A stretch of 64,000 nucleotides of DNA from Desulfogranum marinum (GCF_016918565.1 NZ_JAFFQD010000004.1:98564-162563); one strand, 5' to 3'. Positions 1 to 9,542 are shown, counted from the first letter of the stretch. Numbers and translations are program-made. Notes: generated from the sequence alone by a model not told the origin.

Positions 1-3000
1 GGATATATTAAACAACTGCTTCCTACAAGGCCGGACCTCAAGGTTATCATTTCTTCGGCCACCATTGATACCGAAAAGTTCAGTAAACATTTTTCCAATG
101 CTCCTGTTGTTTCCGTTTCAGGACGGTTGTTTCCCATTACGACCATGTACCAGGAAGATGAAAATGATGATAGCTTACAGGAAGGTACCTATGTGGAGCA
201 GGCGATTCGGGTCATTCACGATTTAGCAACCGACCCTTTTGGTGGTGATATTCTTGTTTTTATGCCCACTGAAAGAGATATTTTTGACACCATTGATGGG
301 CTGGATGAATATATACGCGAAAGTAACCTCATCTTACCCCTTTTCGGCAGGTTACAGGCTGCAGATCAGCGCAGGATATTTAAGCAATCTTCCAAAAGAA
401 AAATTATTGTTGCCACCAATGTCGCTGAAACCTCTATCACTGTCCCTGGTATCCGATTTGTAGTGGATACCGGACTAGCGCGTATCTCAAAGTACAATGT
501 TCGAACAGGAACCACCAGTTTACGGATTTCTAAAATCTCCCAGGCAAGCTGCAATCAGCGTCAGGGGCGATGTGGCAGGACAGGTCCCGGCACCTGTATC
601 AGACTGTATCCGGAACAAGATTTTTTAAGTCGCGACCAATTTACATTGCCCGAAATTCAGCGATCAAATCTTGCTGAAGTTATCTTGCAGATGGTTAACT
701 TAAAGCTAGGCAAACCAGACCAATTTCCGTTTGTCGACGCGCCGCTGCCACGTGCTATCCGAAAAGGGTTTCAAACCCTGATTGAACTGGGAGCATTGAA
801 GAAAAGCCATGCCCTCACCCAAGATGGGAGGTTAATGGCAACTTTACCGCTAGATCCCTGTATCTCGAAAATTGTTATAGAAGGCGGCAAAAGAAACGCT
901 CTCAAGGAGACCACTATCATTGCCGCCGCGCTCTCTGTACAAGATCCCCGGGTTCGCCCCATTGACAAAGAACAGAAAGCCGATGAAGCTCATCGGCAGT
1001 TCCTTGATAAACGCTCTGATTTTCTTACCCTGCTCAATATCTGGAACGAATTGTTTCAACAGGAAAAAAAGATCAGTTGGTCCAAATTGTCAAAATTTTG
1101 CAAAAACAGCTATCTTTCCTGGCAGCGTATGCGCGAGTGGATAGATGTCTTTGAGCAGATATCACGGCTTCTTAAACAAAGAACCGATTTCAAAACACTT
1201 GATGAGCCTGCCGGCTATGAAGCTATTCACATGGCATTGACCAGTGGATTTTTACGTAACATTTGTCGAAAAAAAGAAAAGAAATTGTACATTTCCAGTG
1301 GCAACAAGGAAATTTCTCTATTTCCTGGCTCCGCACTTTACAAAAGTGGTGGTGAATACATCGTTGCAGCACATTTTATAGAGACAACCCAACTTTTTGC
1401 TCGTACAGCTGCAAATATAAAAGCAGAATGGCTCGAAGAGCTTGGTGGTGAGCTGTGCAAGCGTTCATGGACCAATCCCCGCTGGGAAAAAAAGAGTGGC
1501 AGGGTTGTTGCCGATGAACATATCAATCTCTTTGGTCTACCGGTAATTAGTGGTCGCAAGGTTAACTACGGCAGGATTAACAGTGTAACGAGGCAGGAGG
1601 CAAAAGATATCTTCATCAGGGAAGCACTTTTGCATAATCGACTAGGCAGAGGGTATCCTTTTTTAGAAGCTAATCAGCAGTTGCTTTGTCGGTACCGGGA
1701 AATCGAAGAGCGGATTAGGCGTCGCAATGTTGTGGCCGATGAAGAGCATTTTTTCCGATTTTATGAAGGTCGGCTTGGAAATGTCTATGACAGATTCACC
1801 CTGAACAGGTTATTGCGGCGTAAAAAAAGCGATACGTTTCTGCGGATGACAAGCGATGATATTGTGATTGACGCGCCTGTTGAGGATGAACTCTATCAAT
1901 ATCCACCGACGTTACAGGTAGGGGAGTTAACATTTGCATTGCAATATACCTTTGTGCCGGGTGACGAAAAGGACGGCGTGACGGTGTCTATCCCTTGCCA
2001 GGTTATTGATCACATTAATCCAGCTGTTTTTGAATGGCTTGTTCCCGGCCTGTTGCCGGAAAAGCTTCTTTTTTTACTTAAGCGTCTGCCCAAGAGGATT
2101 CGTAAAACCCTGGTACCGCTGCCGGATGCTGTCGACCGGATTATGGATTCTCTGGAACTGTACAAAGGATCCCTTTATCAAAATATTGAAAAAATACTGC
2201 TCAAATCCTATCGGCTGAAAGTGGAACGGACTGATTGGCAACCTGATGCTTTGCCGCTTTTTTTAAAAATGCGGTTTGACTTCCTGGATGAAAAAGGAAA
2301 AAGCTGCCTGGTTTCAAGGTCTTTTAAAGAAATTCATCACCATCTAAAAACCGAAGTCACTTCTTCTACAAACAAAATTGCAACTGATCTGCCTGAGATG
2401 AGTAATATCACAGCCAATGATCTGGATACTATTCTCCCACAAATAAGTGTAAATGTAGGCCCCTCAGCATCCATTCGGGTCTTTTCTCCACACCTGGAAG
2501 TCGATCCCATAAAGGACCAGGTCCATCTTAAATATGGCAAAGAAAGTGCGAATAGCCAGGCAAACAATAGAGCCGGAGTGGAAGCATTGTATTGTCAGCA
2601 ATTTCCCCAAGAGGCAAAACAGCTGAGAAAAGAGTGTAAAGTACTGGTGTCGAGCAACTCGGCAAGTTGGTTGTCTCTTGGCGGCAAAGTGTCGGCCGCT
2701 AAATTGAAAGACCGTCTTTTTTCCTATGTTATGAGTAGCATTTTTGACATATCTGTAAGAGAGCTTCCCTCTGCTGCAATATTTACAGAAAAAGTCGATG
2801 AAATACGAAAAAAAGGGCTCTTAAGAGCAGCTGCCCCTGTTACTAAATTGTTTTTAGAGAGTCTGCAAAAGCGCAAGCAGGCAAAACAAAAAATTAACGA
2901 TTGGGCCCAGAGAGCGAGAAAAAGTAGAAGTTTTGATCAAAAGCTATATGACCAATACCTATTGACCCTTGAACAAATATTACCCCACGATTTTCTGTTT

Positions 3001-3324
3001 CAACCCGGATATTCTCTTTCGCTCCACACTATCAGGTATCTACAGGCCCTTATAGTGCGCGTTGAGCGCGCTGAGCATTCACCTGAGAAAGACCGTAAAA
3101 AGGCAGAAAGGCTAACCAAGGCTCTTAACCGTTTAGCCCAGTATAAGGAGTTTTCCGCTCCTTCCAAGACCTGTTTGGAATGCCTTGCTGTATACAAGGA
3201 GCTTGTTGAGGAATTCCGTGTTTCTGTTTTTGCCCCTGAACTGGGGACAGCCGCACCTGTGTCTGAAAAGCGGTTGCAAACCTACTGGCAAGAGGTCGAA
3301 AACAATTGCCGGACAGTAGAATAA
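1..3324 (+). CDS. hrpA: ATP-dependent RNA helicase HrpA, 5' end outside the window
   Basis: DEAH-box RNA helicase of the HrpA family, which acts on RNA-protein complexes in the cytoplasm. The frame is open from base 1, so the Walker A and DEAH motifs lie upstream; 1107 codons remain, against about 1300 residues in full-length HrpA. Counting from the window start, motif III is SAT at residues 19-21, the TNVAETS segment is at 139-145 and motif VI QRQGRCGR is at 186-193. The helicase-associated region follows, and the long C-terminal half (roughly 560-1100) matches the HrpA-specific DUF3418 type. The frame closes at TAA 3322-3324. Family assignment is secure; the missing N-terminus is a window effect, not a truncation. 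Confidence 0.95.
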   Translation, partial: GYIKQLLPTRPDLKVIISSATIDTEKFSKHFSNAPVVSVSGRLFPITTMYQEDENDDSLQEGTYVEQAIRVIHDLATDPFGGDILVFMPTERDIFDTIDGLDEYIRESNLILPLFGRLQAADQRRIFKQSSKRKIIVATNVAETSITVPGIRFVVDTGLARISKYNVRTGTTSLRISKISQASCNQRQGRCGRTGPGTCIRLYPEQDFLSRDQFTLPEIQRSNLAEVILQMVNLKLGKPDQFPFVDAPLPRAIRKGFQTLIELGALKKSHALTQDGRLMATLPLDPCISKIVIEGGKRNALKETTIIAAALSVQDPRVRPIDKEQKADEAHRQFLDKRSDFLTLLNIWNELFQQEKKISWSKLSKFCKNSYLSWQRMREWIDVFEQISRLLKQRTDFKTLDEPAGYEAIHMALTSGFLRNICRKKEKKLYISSGNKEISLFPGSALYKSGGEYIVAAHFIETTQLFARTAANIKAEWLEELGGELCKRSWTNPRWEKKSGRVVADEHINLFGLPVISGRKVNYGRINSVTRQEAKDIFIREALLHNRLGRGYPFLEANQQLLCRYREIEERIRRRNVVADEEHFFRFYEGRLGNVYDRFTLNRLLRRKKSDTFLRMTSDDIVIDAPVEDELYQYPPTLQVGELTFALQYTFVPGDEKDGVTVSIPCQVIDHINPAVFEWLVPGLLPEKLLFLLKRLPKRIRKTLVPLPDAVDRIMDSLELYKGSLYQNIEKILLKSYRLKVERTDWQPDALPLFLKMRFDFLDEKGKSCLVSRSFKEIHHHLKTEVTSSTNKIATDLPEMSNITANDLDTILPQISVNVGPSASIRVFSPHLEVDPIKDQVHLKYGKESANSQANNRAGVEALYCQQFPQEAKQLRKECKVLVSSNSASWLSLGGKVSAAKLKDRLFSYVMSSIFDISVRELPSAAIFTEKVDEIRKKGLLRAAAPVTKLFLESLQKRKQAKQKINDWAQRARKSRSFDQKLYDQYLLTLEQILPHDFLFQPGYSLSLHTIRYLQALIVRVERAEHSPEKDRKKAERLTKALNRLAQYKEFSAPSKTCLECLAVYKELVEEFRVSVFAPELGTAAPVSEKRLQTYWQEVENNCRTVE

Positions 3325-3611
3325 CTTTTTTAACCCAATTTTCCGTTCAAGTTTGATTGAAAACACACTTGCTTGCGCAGGATGGCCGTAAGTTAACATT
3401 TCTTTGATGGTAGCTGTCAATATTATCGATAGCAATGAGTTATACAGCGCTTGAAATAGAGTGAAAATAAGTGCTATTATCATTATTAAAACGAGTGTCA
3501 AAAATAAGAATAAACTAGTTATTGTAATCCCCTTGGATATTGAAAAATCGTATGAGGGGCAGCAAAGAGGAAGACCATTACATTTGTAATTCCATGAAAA
3601 GGAGGGAAAAG

Positions 3612-4934
3612 GTGTATAAAAAATTTATTAAATTGTTACCTGGTTTGCTAATTATCGGCCTCTTGAGTTTTGGCTGTGCACAATCACCGGATGTCAAGCA
3701 GGAAATGACGCCAAAAGCCTCGCAGACACAACAGCAGGCAGAAAAAAATGTCTATAAGGGAACAATCGTCGGCAAATCCAATAAAGCCAAAACTATTTCA
3801 ATAGAAGTCGGCAAAGGAAAGCAAGCCCAAACCATGATGGTCAAATTTGATGACCAGACCAAAGGGGTTGAACACGCTGTTAAAGGGCATGCTGCGATCA
3901 TTACTTTTGAAAAACGCGGAAATGATGTTTATGCAAAAGTCATTAAACAAAAATTAGCTAAACTTCCTCAAGGTGTTACAGAAATCAAGACCGAGGAATT
4001 AAGTGCCTTAGTGACCAATGCGCATAAGATGTACTTGGTTGACTCCAGGCCGGCCAGTCGATATGGTCAATCGCATCTCCCTGGAGCAGTATCCATCCCT
4101 GTCCCCATACTAAAAGAAAAACAGGCAGCCTTACTTCCAGTTGACAAGAATGAGCTATTGATTTTCTACTGTGGAGGGCCCACATGAGGCATGTCAACTG
4201 CCTCCGCCGGTCTGGCGAAGAAATTTGGTTATAAAAATGTTCGCGTTTATTTAGATGGTGAACCAGCCTGGGCTAAGGCTTATTTACCAACATATGCCAC
4301 CCATGATTTTATCAAAAACGGCAATGTCGTTCTCGTAGATGTTCGCCCCAGTGAAGAGGCTGTCAAGGGACGTATCAAAGGCGCATACTCCATTCCGTAC
4401 GAACAACTAGATGATCGACTTGATGATATCCCCCGTAATGCACCTGTCATACTATACGGTGATCAGGAAGTCCTTGATGCCATGGAAGACATGCGAGACG
4501 ATGGATTCAAATTCGTCTCTCTTGTTCGGGGCGGCTTTGCAGGTTGGATAGCTTCAGGGGAAGCGATTGAAAAAGGACCGATTTTTAACACTGAAATACG
4601 CTGGGTGCGCAAACTTGGCAAAGGTGAAGTGTCTTTAGATGATTTCAGGAAAGCGGCTTCAGGCGAAGACAAAGATGCTATTATCATTGATGCTCGAACC
4701 AAGGAGGAAGTTGCAGAATTAGGAACATTCAAGAACACGATCAATATCCCGCTGGACGAAATCCCTGCTCGTATGAACGAATTACCCAAAGATAAAAAGA
4801 TTTATGTCCATTGTTCAACCGGAGCCAGGGCGGATATGGCTTATAAAGAGTTGATAAAAAGTGGCTACAATGCAAAGTTCTTACTACTTAACATTGCTGA
4901 CGCTGAATGTGATTGTGAAATTATAAGACCGTAA
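3612..4934 (+). CDS. Predicted selenocysteine-containing lipoprotein with three rhodanese domains (UGA 4185-4187 read through)
   Basis: Seen: two open frames, 3612-4184 and 4188-4934, lie in the same phase and are separated only by TGA 4185-4187. Reading it as Sec gives a continuous 440-residue protein. A GTG start at 3612 follows an AAGGAGGG site. The N-terminus is a signal peptide with a non-classical lipobox (S-F-G-C22), so export to the periplasm is likely. Residues about 45-110 form a small beta-rich domain. Rhodanese domain 1 carries CGGPTU (Cys187, Sec192) and the following S-x-x-SA and FGYKNV segments. Domain 2 (about 220-310) has no cysteine at the active loop. Domain 3 has HCSTGA (Cys401). 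Known: related periplasmic rhodaneses carry CGGxxC here, so U replaces the second cysteine. Inferred: a selenium-dependent thiol or sulfur-transfer enzyme. The alternative is a nonsense-mutated gene, which the SECIS-like hairpin argues against. Confidence 0.82.
4202..4220 (+). promoter_or_regulatory. Bacterial SECIS-like hairpin downstream of the in-frame UGA
   Basis: A stem CUC-CGCC / GGCG-AAG (4202-4208 with 4214-4220, one C-A mismatch) closes the five-base loop GGUCU at 4209-4213. The loop G is 22 bases after the UGA. The E. coli fdhF SECIS has the same GGUCU loop starting 19 bases after its UGA, and bacterial SECIS elements tolerate a range of spacings. This element would recruit SelB with Sec-tRNA. 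The hairpin and loop are read directly; the function is inferred. Confidence 0.75.
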
Positions 4935-4952
4935 TTTTTTTCACAAGTTACC

Positions 4953-4993
4953 TGCAAATGGCAGGTGAGGTATCGCCACACCTGCCATTTGCA
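4953..4993. terminator. Long perfect hairpin between convergent genes
   Basis: The 15-base arm 4953-4967 (TGCAAATGGCAGGTG) pairs perfectly with 4979-4993 around an 11-base loop. It sits between the selenoprotein gene and the convergent Hpt gene. A T-rich run follows about 15 bases downstream on the plus strand, so it probably serves as a bidirectional terminator. Confidence 0.7.
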
Positions 4994-5015
4994 CTACAAA
5001 ACACTCCGTTTTTTC

Positions 5016-5336
5016 TTACAAAAGTAGATTAAACTGCACGAGTAATTCACCCAACCCAGCCACTTTTTCTTCGATGGGCTGCGCCTCGCGGGCATATTCC
5101 TCTATCTCCAGCGCCAATATACGGATGCCTTCAATACCCAGGCTTGAAGCAGCCCCCTTAATGCTGTGAGCGGCTGTGAGAATACCTTCAATGTTGCGGG
5201 CTGTTGTTGCCTCTTCCAATTGTTGATAATCTGCAGCAGCAGAATCTCTAAAAAGAATAAGCAGTTCATCCAAAAGTTCTTGGTCACCAGCTGTCTGCTC
5301 CAGAGCAAATTTTTTGTCCCACTGTAAAGATGCCAT
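5016..5336 (-). CDS. Hpt (histidine phosphotransfer) domain protein
   Basis: A 106-residue stand-alone Hpt protein. It is a four-helix-bundle phosphorelay intermediate that passes a phosphoryl group between receiver domains. The phosphorylation motif is HSIKGAASSLG with His57. No kinase or receiver is fused. The start at 5336 has a strong AGGAGGT site a few bases upstream. It lies just downstream of tsaC on the same strand with a 31-base gap, and no partner kinase is adjacent. The cheA at 19.5 kb carries its own Hpt domain, so the partner of this one is unknown. Confidence 0.85.
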   Translation of the reverse strand: MASLQWDKKFALEQTAGDQELLDELLILFRDSAAADYQQLEEATTARNIEGILTAAHSIKGAASSLGIEGIRILALEIEEYAREAQPIEEKVAGLGELLVQFNLLL

Positions 5337-5367
5337 GCTTACCTCCTATTCGTTGAGCCTCTGTTTA

Positions 5368-5991
5368 TCACCAACTGAGGTTGTTCTCTTTTATGGTCTG
5401 AAAGTCAATCATTCCCTGGCGGATGCATTCAATGGATTCATGTTCACATTTGACAAGAGTTGATCCTTTTGTACCTGGTGTCTCTCCGCCATCCAGGATA
5501 ATATCGATGCCTTGTCCAAAGAAAGACGCAACCTGTGCCGCAGTGTTTGCGGGCGCACCACCAGACAGGTTAGCACTTGTAGCGGTTATCGGTCTACCAA
5601 AAACTTGGACAAGTTGCTGAGCTACGTGATGAGAAGATTGGCGCATCCCAATGGTTGCGGTGCCACCGGTGAGCTCGGGTGCTAGTTCTGGTCGAGCCGG
5701 GCATACCAGAGTAAGAGGTCCTGGCCAAAATTGGAGGGCAAGTCGAGTAAAACTCTTCGGCAATGGAAGAACTGCTAACCTTTCTGCTTGGTTGATATCC
5801 GCAATTAAAACAAGAATAGGTAAATGCGCGGCTCTTTTTTTGATTGCGAAAAGTTTTCTTAAAGCTTGCTGATTGTAAGGGTCTACGCCTAAACCGTAGT
5901 ACGTCTCAGTGGGATAAGCAATCAAACCACCGGACCGTATTATATCAGCGGCCTGGCGGATTGATTGCTCGTCGGCAGGTACGATGATCAT
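5368..5991 (-). CDS. tsaC: L-threonylcarbamoyladenylate synthase (Sua5/YciO/YrdC family)
   Basis: This enzyme makes threonylcarbamoyl-AMP from threonine, bicarbonate and ATP for the t6A37 modification of ANN-decoding tRNAs. The 207-residue protein has the YrdC-family signature [10 protein letters not shown] (from residue 26), the KKRAAHLPI lysine/arginine segment (about 51-59) and TSANLSGG near residue 140. It has the short TsaC form without the Sua5 C-terminal domain. Its ATG overlaps the stop of the upstream purD-purE gene (ATGA, 5988-5991), which indicates translational coupling. Confidence 0.93.
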   Translation of the reverse strand: MIIVPADEQSIRQAADIIRSGGLIAYPTETYYGLGVDPYNQQALRKLFAIKKRAAHLPILVLIADINQAERLAVLPLPKSFTRLALQFWPGPLTLVCPARPELAPELTGGTATIGMRQSSHHVAQQLVQVFGRPITATSANLSGGAPANTAAQVASFFGQGIDIILDGGETPGTKGSTLVKCEHESIECIRQGMIDFQTIKENNLSW

Positions 5992-7760
5992 GTTTTTAAA
6001 GCATTATTTTTTTCCAATACTTGCTGTTCCATATCCAGGGCATGCTGTGTCAGCTTTTCCTGCATCTCTTTGTCGGTAATTCCAAGTATGCGCGCAGCCA
6101 ATACGGCAGCATTTTTAGCGCCTGCTTTTCCTATGCCCATGGTCGCAACGGGTATTCCTGGAGGCATTTGGACTGTTGAAAGTAATGCATCAAGCCCATT
6201 AAGCGATGATGCGTCAATGGGAACGCCAATGACAGGTACCGTTGTATGTGCAGCCAGAACACCAGCTAGGTGAGCGGCCATTCCTGCACCGGCAATAATC
6301 AATTTTATTCCTCGTTCAAACGCTGTTTGTGCATATTCTGTAGCTTGAGAAGGCGTCCGGTGTGCCGAAGCAATACGAATTTCATATGATATATTAAAAC
6401 TTTTCAAAACGTCTACAGCACCTTGCATCACAGGGAGATCGGAATCGCTCCCCATAAGAATTCCTACCGATGGTCCATCCTGCTGTTTTAGTCGCTTTAA
6501 TGCACGGTGACCAATATCCCGCCGGTAATAGCACTCTGACCAGGTAATCTCGTCCACTGCCTGGTAAGCGAGTTCAATCGCTTTTTCAATATCTTGACCT
6601 ATTGCTGTAACACCAAGCACTCTACCACCGTTGGTGACTGTTCGCCTATTGGCAATGGTTGTTCCGGCATGGAAAACCTCAACGTTTTTGACTCTGCTCG
6701 CCTTGATCAAGCCAGTGATAGCCTTGCCCTTTGTATACTCTCCGGGGTAGCCACCGGATGCCATAACAACACAGACTGTGGGACGTGGGTCAATATCAAG
6801 CTCTATTTCGTCAAGGGTTTGGTCTATACAGTGTTCGAATACGTCAACCAAATCACTCTTTAAACGCATTAATAATGGTTGGCACTCGGGGTCACCGAAG
6901 CGGCAGTTAAATTCGAGAACGTTAATTTTGTCGTTCTCAATCATGAGGCCCGCATAGAGCATGCCTTTATAGGGACGTCCTTCTTCCGCAAGCCCCCTCA
7001 CCGTGGGAAGCATAACTTCATTCATTACCCGCATGGTCAGATGGTCGGTTAGGATGGGAGCGGGTGAATAAGCGCCCATACCACCGGTATTGGGCCCTCT
7101 ATCTCCTTCAAAAGCGGCTTTGTGATCCTGTGAAGAGGGTAAAGGCAAGACGGTTTTACCATCAGTAAAGGCAATAAATGAGGCCTCTTCACCACGCAAA
7201 AAACTTTCGACAACAACTTTTTCTCCGGCAACTCCAAAACGTTTTTCTTTCATGATGGAGTCAACAGCTTGTTTTGCTATATCCTTACTCTCTGCAATGA
7301 TGACTCCTTTACCGGCAGCTAGGCCATCTGCTTTGACTACACAGGGGGCACCGATTTTATCTATATATTTTTTGGCTTGTCCCGGCTTGCTGAATACTTT
7401 GTAGGACGCACTGGGAATATTGTATTTTTTGAGAAAATCCTTGGTAAAAGCCTTGCTTGCTTCAAGTTCAGCCGCAGCTTTTGATGGACCAAAAATACGG
7501 AGACCTTTTTCTTCAAATATATCTACTATTCCATTTGTCAGAGGATCTTCAGGGCCTACCACTGTAAGATCTATGGACTCTGTGAGCGCAAATTGAAGTA
7601 GACTTTCCACATCGCCGGCAGCGATATCAACGCATGCCGCAATTTTACTTATGCCTGCATTGCCGGGTGCGCAGAATATTTTACTTGTCCGCGATGATTG
7701 TTTGAGTTTCCAAACTAGAGCGTGTTCGCGACCGCCACTACCGATTACCAAAATTTTCAT
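5988..7760 (-). CDS. purD-purE: Fused phosphoribosylamine-glycine ligase (PurD) and N5-CAIR mutase (PurE)
   Basis: One 590-residue polypeptide joins two purine-biosynthesis enzymes. Residues 1 to about 425 are GAR synthetase: the nucleotide-binding start GSGGREHAL and the ATP-grasp segment with [12 protein letters not shown] are visible. Residues 429-590 are PurE, with [10 protein letters not shown] (436-445) and SAHRTP containing His467. The two enzymes catalyse non-consecutive steps (GAR formation and the N5-CAIR to CAIR rearrangement) and are usually separate proteins. The linker is only a few residues. No frameshift is seen. tsaC follows, translationally coupled. The start at 7760 is preceded by a GGAG site. 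Confidence 0.95.
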   Translation of the reverse strand: MKILVIGSGGREHALVWKLKQSSRTSKIFCAPGNAGISKIAACVDIAAGDVESLLQFALTESIDLTVVGPEDPLTNGIVDIFEEKGLRIFGPSKAAAELEASKAFTKDFLKKYNIPSASYKVFSKPGQAKKYIDKIGAPCVVKADGLAAGKGVIIAESKDIAKQAVDSIMKEKRFGVAGEKVVVESFLRGEEASFIAFTDGKTVLPLPSSQDHKAAFEGDRGPNTGGMGAYSPAPILTDHLTMRVMNEVMLPTVRGLAEEGRPYKGMLYAGLMIENDKINVLEFNCRFGDPECQPLLMRLKSDLVDVFEHCIDQTLDEIELDIDPRPTVCVVMASGGYPGEYTKGKAITGLIKASRVKNVEVFHAGTTIANRRTVTNGGRVLGVTAIGQDIEKAIELAYQAVDEITWSECYYRRDIGHRALKRLKQQDGPSVGILMGSDSDLPVMQGAVDVLKSFNISYEIRIASAHRTPSQATEYAQTAFERGIKLIIAGAGMAAHLAGVLAAHTTVPVIGVPIDASSLNGLDALLSTVQMPPGIPVATMGIGKAGAKNAAVLAARILGITDKEMQEKLTQHALDMEQQVLEKNNALKT

Positions 7761-7925
7761 TATCCAATCTCCTAAGCCAAAATTTTAGGCTGTTGATTAT
7801 TTTCCTGCATACCTAATAAAAAGATATAGCATTCGTCCAGTAAAAAACAGGTTGGTTGCACTGGAAATGCTTGTTTAAATAATAAATTGTGTACTAAATT
7901 CTATGAATTAAAGAAGGCATTTCTC

Positions 7926-7954
7926 TTGACACTCAGTGTCACTGTTGTTACGCT
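7926..7954 (+). promoter_or_regulatory. Probable sigma-70 promoter of the tetR gene
   Basis: TTGACA (7926-7931), a 17-base spacer and a weak TACGCT (7949-7954) lie upstream of the TetR-family gene. The first palindrome GACACTCAGTGTC overlaps the -35 region. The -10 match is poor, so assignment rests on the perfect -35 and the spacing. Confidence 0.5.
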
Positions 7955-7957
7955 CAA

Positions 7958-7973
7958 GAATGAGGGCTCATTC
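7958..7973. promoter_or_regulatory. Palindromic operator upstream of tetR
   Basis: GAATGAG-GG-CTCATTC is a perfect 7+7 inverted repeat just downstream of the predicted -10. Its TGA/TCATTC half-sites resemble operators of TetR-family fatty-acid-degradation repressors (the Bacillus FadR/YsiA type). Autorepression of the gene at 8005 is the simplest reading. Confidence 0.65.
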
Positions 7974-8004
7974 ATTTTAAGGTCAATTCCCGTTAAACAT
8001 ATAA

Positions 8005-8607
8005 ATGAAATCAGCTGACAAGCATCGAAAAATTATTCGTGCTGCGACCAAGGTCTTTGCAAAAAAGGGGTTTTTTAATGCCCGAATTTCTGACATTGCA
8101 AAAGAGGCCAAGGTTGCAGACGGTACTATATATCTCTACTTTAAAAATAAGTTTGATATTCTTATTTCTGTTTTTGAACAGGAAATAGGCAAGCTCATCG
8201 AGCAAATCACCGAACTTATAAATAAAGAAAACGACCCCAAGGTCAAGTTGGAGATTTTTATTGGTAAACATCTTCAAGAGATGAAAAAAAATAAAAATCT
8301 TGCTGAGGTTATTCACATTGAACTTCGGCAAACCAATAAACTTGTCCGCGACTATAGGAAAAATAGTTTTAGTAATTACTTAAACATTGTCTCTTCCATT
8401 ATTGAGGAAGGCAAACAGAAAAATATTTTCCGTCAGGATATTCAACCAGATATTGCGAAACAAATACTCTTTGGCGCATTGGATGAGATTTCCCGCATCT
8501 GGGGCTCGGGTAATGAAATGGGAATGGACTTCTCTGTTGAAGACGTAACCGAACAATTAACAGCTATTTTTCAGCAAGGGGTTTTGGAAACCGACCATGA
8601 GTCGTAA
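8005..8607 (+). CDS. TetR/AcrR-family transcriptional regulator
   Basis: A 200-residue regulator. The N-terminal helix-turn-helix domain spans about residues 8-55, with the typical FAKKGFFNARISDIAKEAKV and GTIYLYFKNK segments. The ligand-binding C-terminal half is of the kind found in fatty-acid (FadR/YsiA-like) repressors. A perfect palindrome at 7958-7973 sits between its promoter and start, suggesting autoregulation. No acyl-CoA metabolism gene lies within the window, so its targets are unknown. It is transcribed divergently from purD-purE and shares that intergenic region. No strong ribosome-binding site precedes the ATG. Confidence 0.9.
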   Translation: MKSADKHRKIIRAATKVFAKKGFFNARISDIAKEAKVADGTIYLYFKNKFDILISVFEQEIGKLIEQITELINKENDPKVKLEIFIGKHLQEMKKNKNLAEVIHIELRQTNKLVRDYRKNSFSNYLNIVSSIIEEGKQKNIFRQDIQPDIAKQILFGALDEISRIWGSGNEMGMDFSVEDVTEQLTAIFQQGVLETDHES

Positions 8608-8656
8608 TTTTTCTGTTTAGTAAAAAACAAACATTTCACGCATTCTGCAAACGTCT

Positions 8657-8758
8657 ATCGAGTTAAACAACTCGATTTAAACTAGACAAAGTATTGACAG
8701 CACTCTTCGCTGTCTTAAGTGGACAACAGCTCTGAGGGCCCCATCTCTAGAGCTGTTG
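8657..8758. terminator. Two hairpins between tetR and greA
   Basis: ATCGAGTT/AACTCGAT (8657-8676, loop AAAC) and CAACAGCTCT/AGAGCTGTTG (8724-8733 with 8749-8758) are perfect inverted repeats between convergent genes. Neither is followed by a clear T-run, so termination is a guess from position. A small tandem duplication of TGTAGGTTAG follows at about 8780-8800. Confidence 0.4.
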
Positions 8759-8804
8759 ATCACTAGACATCAAAACATTATGTAGGTTAGTGTAGGTTAG
8801 GCTC

Positions 8805-9290
8805 TTATTGGATTGTGCCAACAGCTATATCGACCACCTCAAATTCACGAACTCCGCCAGGTGTCTTGGCTATTACTTCATCTCCTACTTCTTTACCAAG
8901 CATGGACCTGCCAAGTGGCGATAAAACAGAAATAGATCCTTTTTTTACATCCGCTTCTTCCGGTCCCAGGAGCTGGTAGGTCATTTCTTCATCGGTCTCC
9001 ATGTCCATAAGCGTAATAACGGTGCCGAAAATGGCCCTTTCTATGGGCACTTGAGAGCAGTCAATAACCTCAGCTCTTCCGAGTTTATCTTTTAGCTCCA
9101 TTATTCGGCCTTCAATCATGCCCTGTCGTTCTTTTGCAGCATGATATTCGGCGTTTTCTTTAAGATCTCCATGTTCCCTCGCGACCTCTATAGCCTTAAC
9201 TATTTCGTGACGCTCCACTCTCTCAAGTTGATCGAGTTCGTTACGAAGTTGTTTGTTTCCTGTAAGGGACATAGGTATACGTTCAACCAT
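8805..9290 (-). CDS. greA: Transcription elongation factor GreA
   Basis: GreA rescues backtracked RNA polymerase by stimulating transcript cleavage through its secondary channel. The 161-residue protein has the N-terminal coiled coil with the conserved tip GDLKENAEYHAAKE (acidic residues Asp42 and Glu45, equivalent to 41 and 44 in E. coli) and the FKBP-like C-terminal domain ending in a typical GDEVIAKTPGG segment. The length is normal; a start at Met7 is also possible. A GGAAG site precedes the first ATG. Confidence 0.95.
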   Translation of the reverse strand: MVERIPMSLTGNKQLRNELDQLERVERHEIVKAIEVAREHGDLKENAEYHAAKERQGMIEGRIMELKDKLGRAEVIDCSQVPIERAIFGTVITLMDMETDEEMTYQLLGPEEADVKKGSISVLSPLGRSMLGKEVGDEVIAKTPGGVREFEVVDIAVGTIQ

Positions 9291-9542
9291 TACTTCTTCC
9301 TCTAACTATAAATTGTTGTGTTTGAAGGTACATTTTCATTAAGCAATCCATGGAAAAAATCAGTGCGGAAACTTTCCTGTTTTTTTCAGGGGTACTGTGT
9401 CTAACCTTGATTTCTCTTCAGTTCGGGCAGTGCCGGATTTAATCTTTACTGAAAATGACAAAATGCTCATGAAATATTCGTGTTAATGGATGTGGCCTAA
9501 CCCAAATTTCTCATGAACTTTTTGATTTTAAATTCAATCAAT

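Noticed and set aside
4185..4187. Stop codon splitting the rhodanese gene into two separate genes or a pseudogene
   Set aside because: The flanking frames are in phase, the residues on both sides complete one rhodanese domain, the downstream ATG has no ribosome-binding site, and a SECIS-like hairpin follows.
8694..8722. TTGACA as a promoter between tetR and greA
   Set aside because: No acceptable -10 at 16-18 bases, and no gene starts downstream on that strand.
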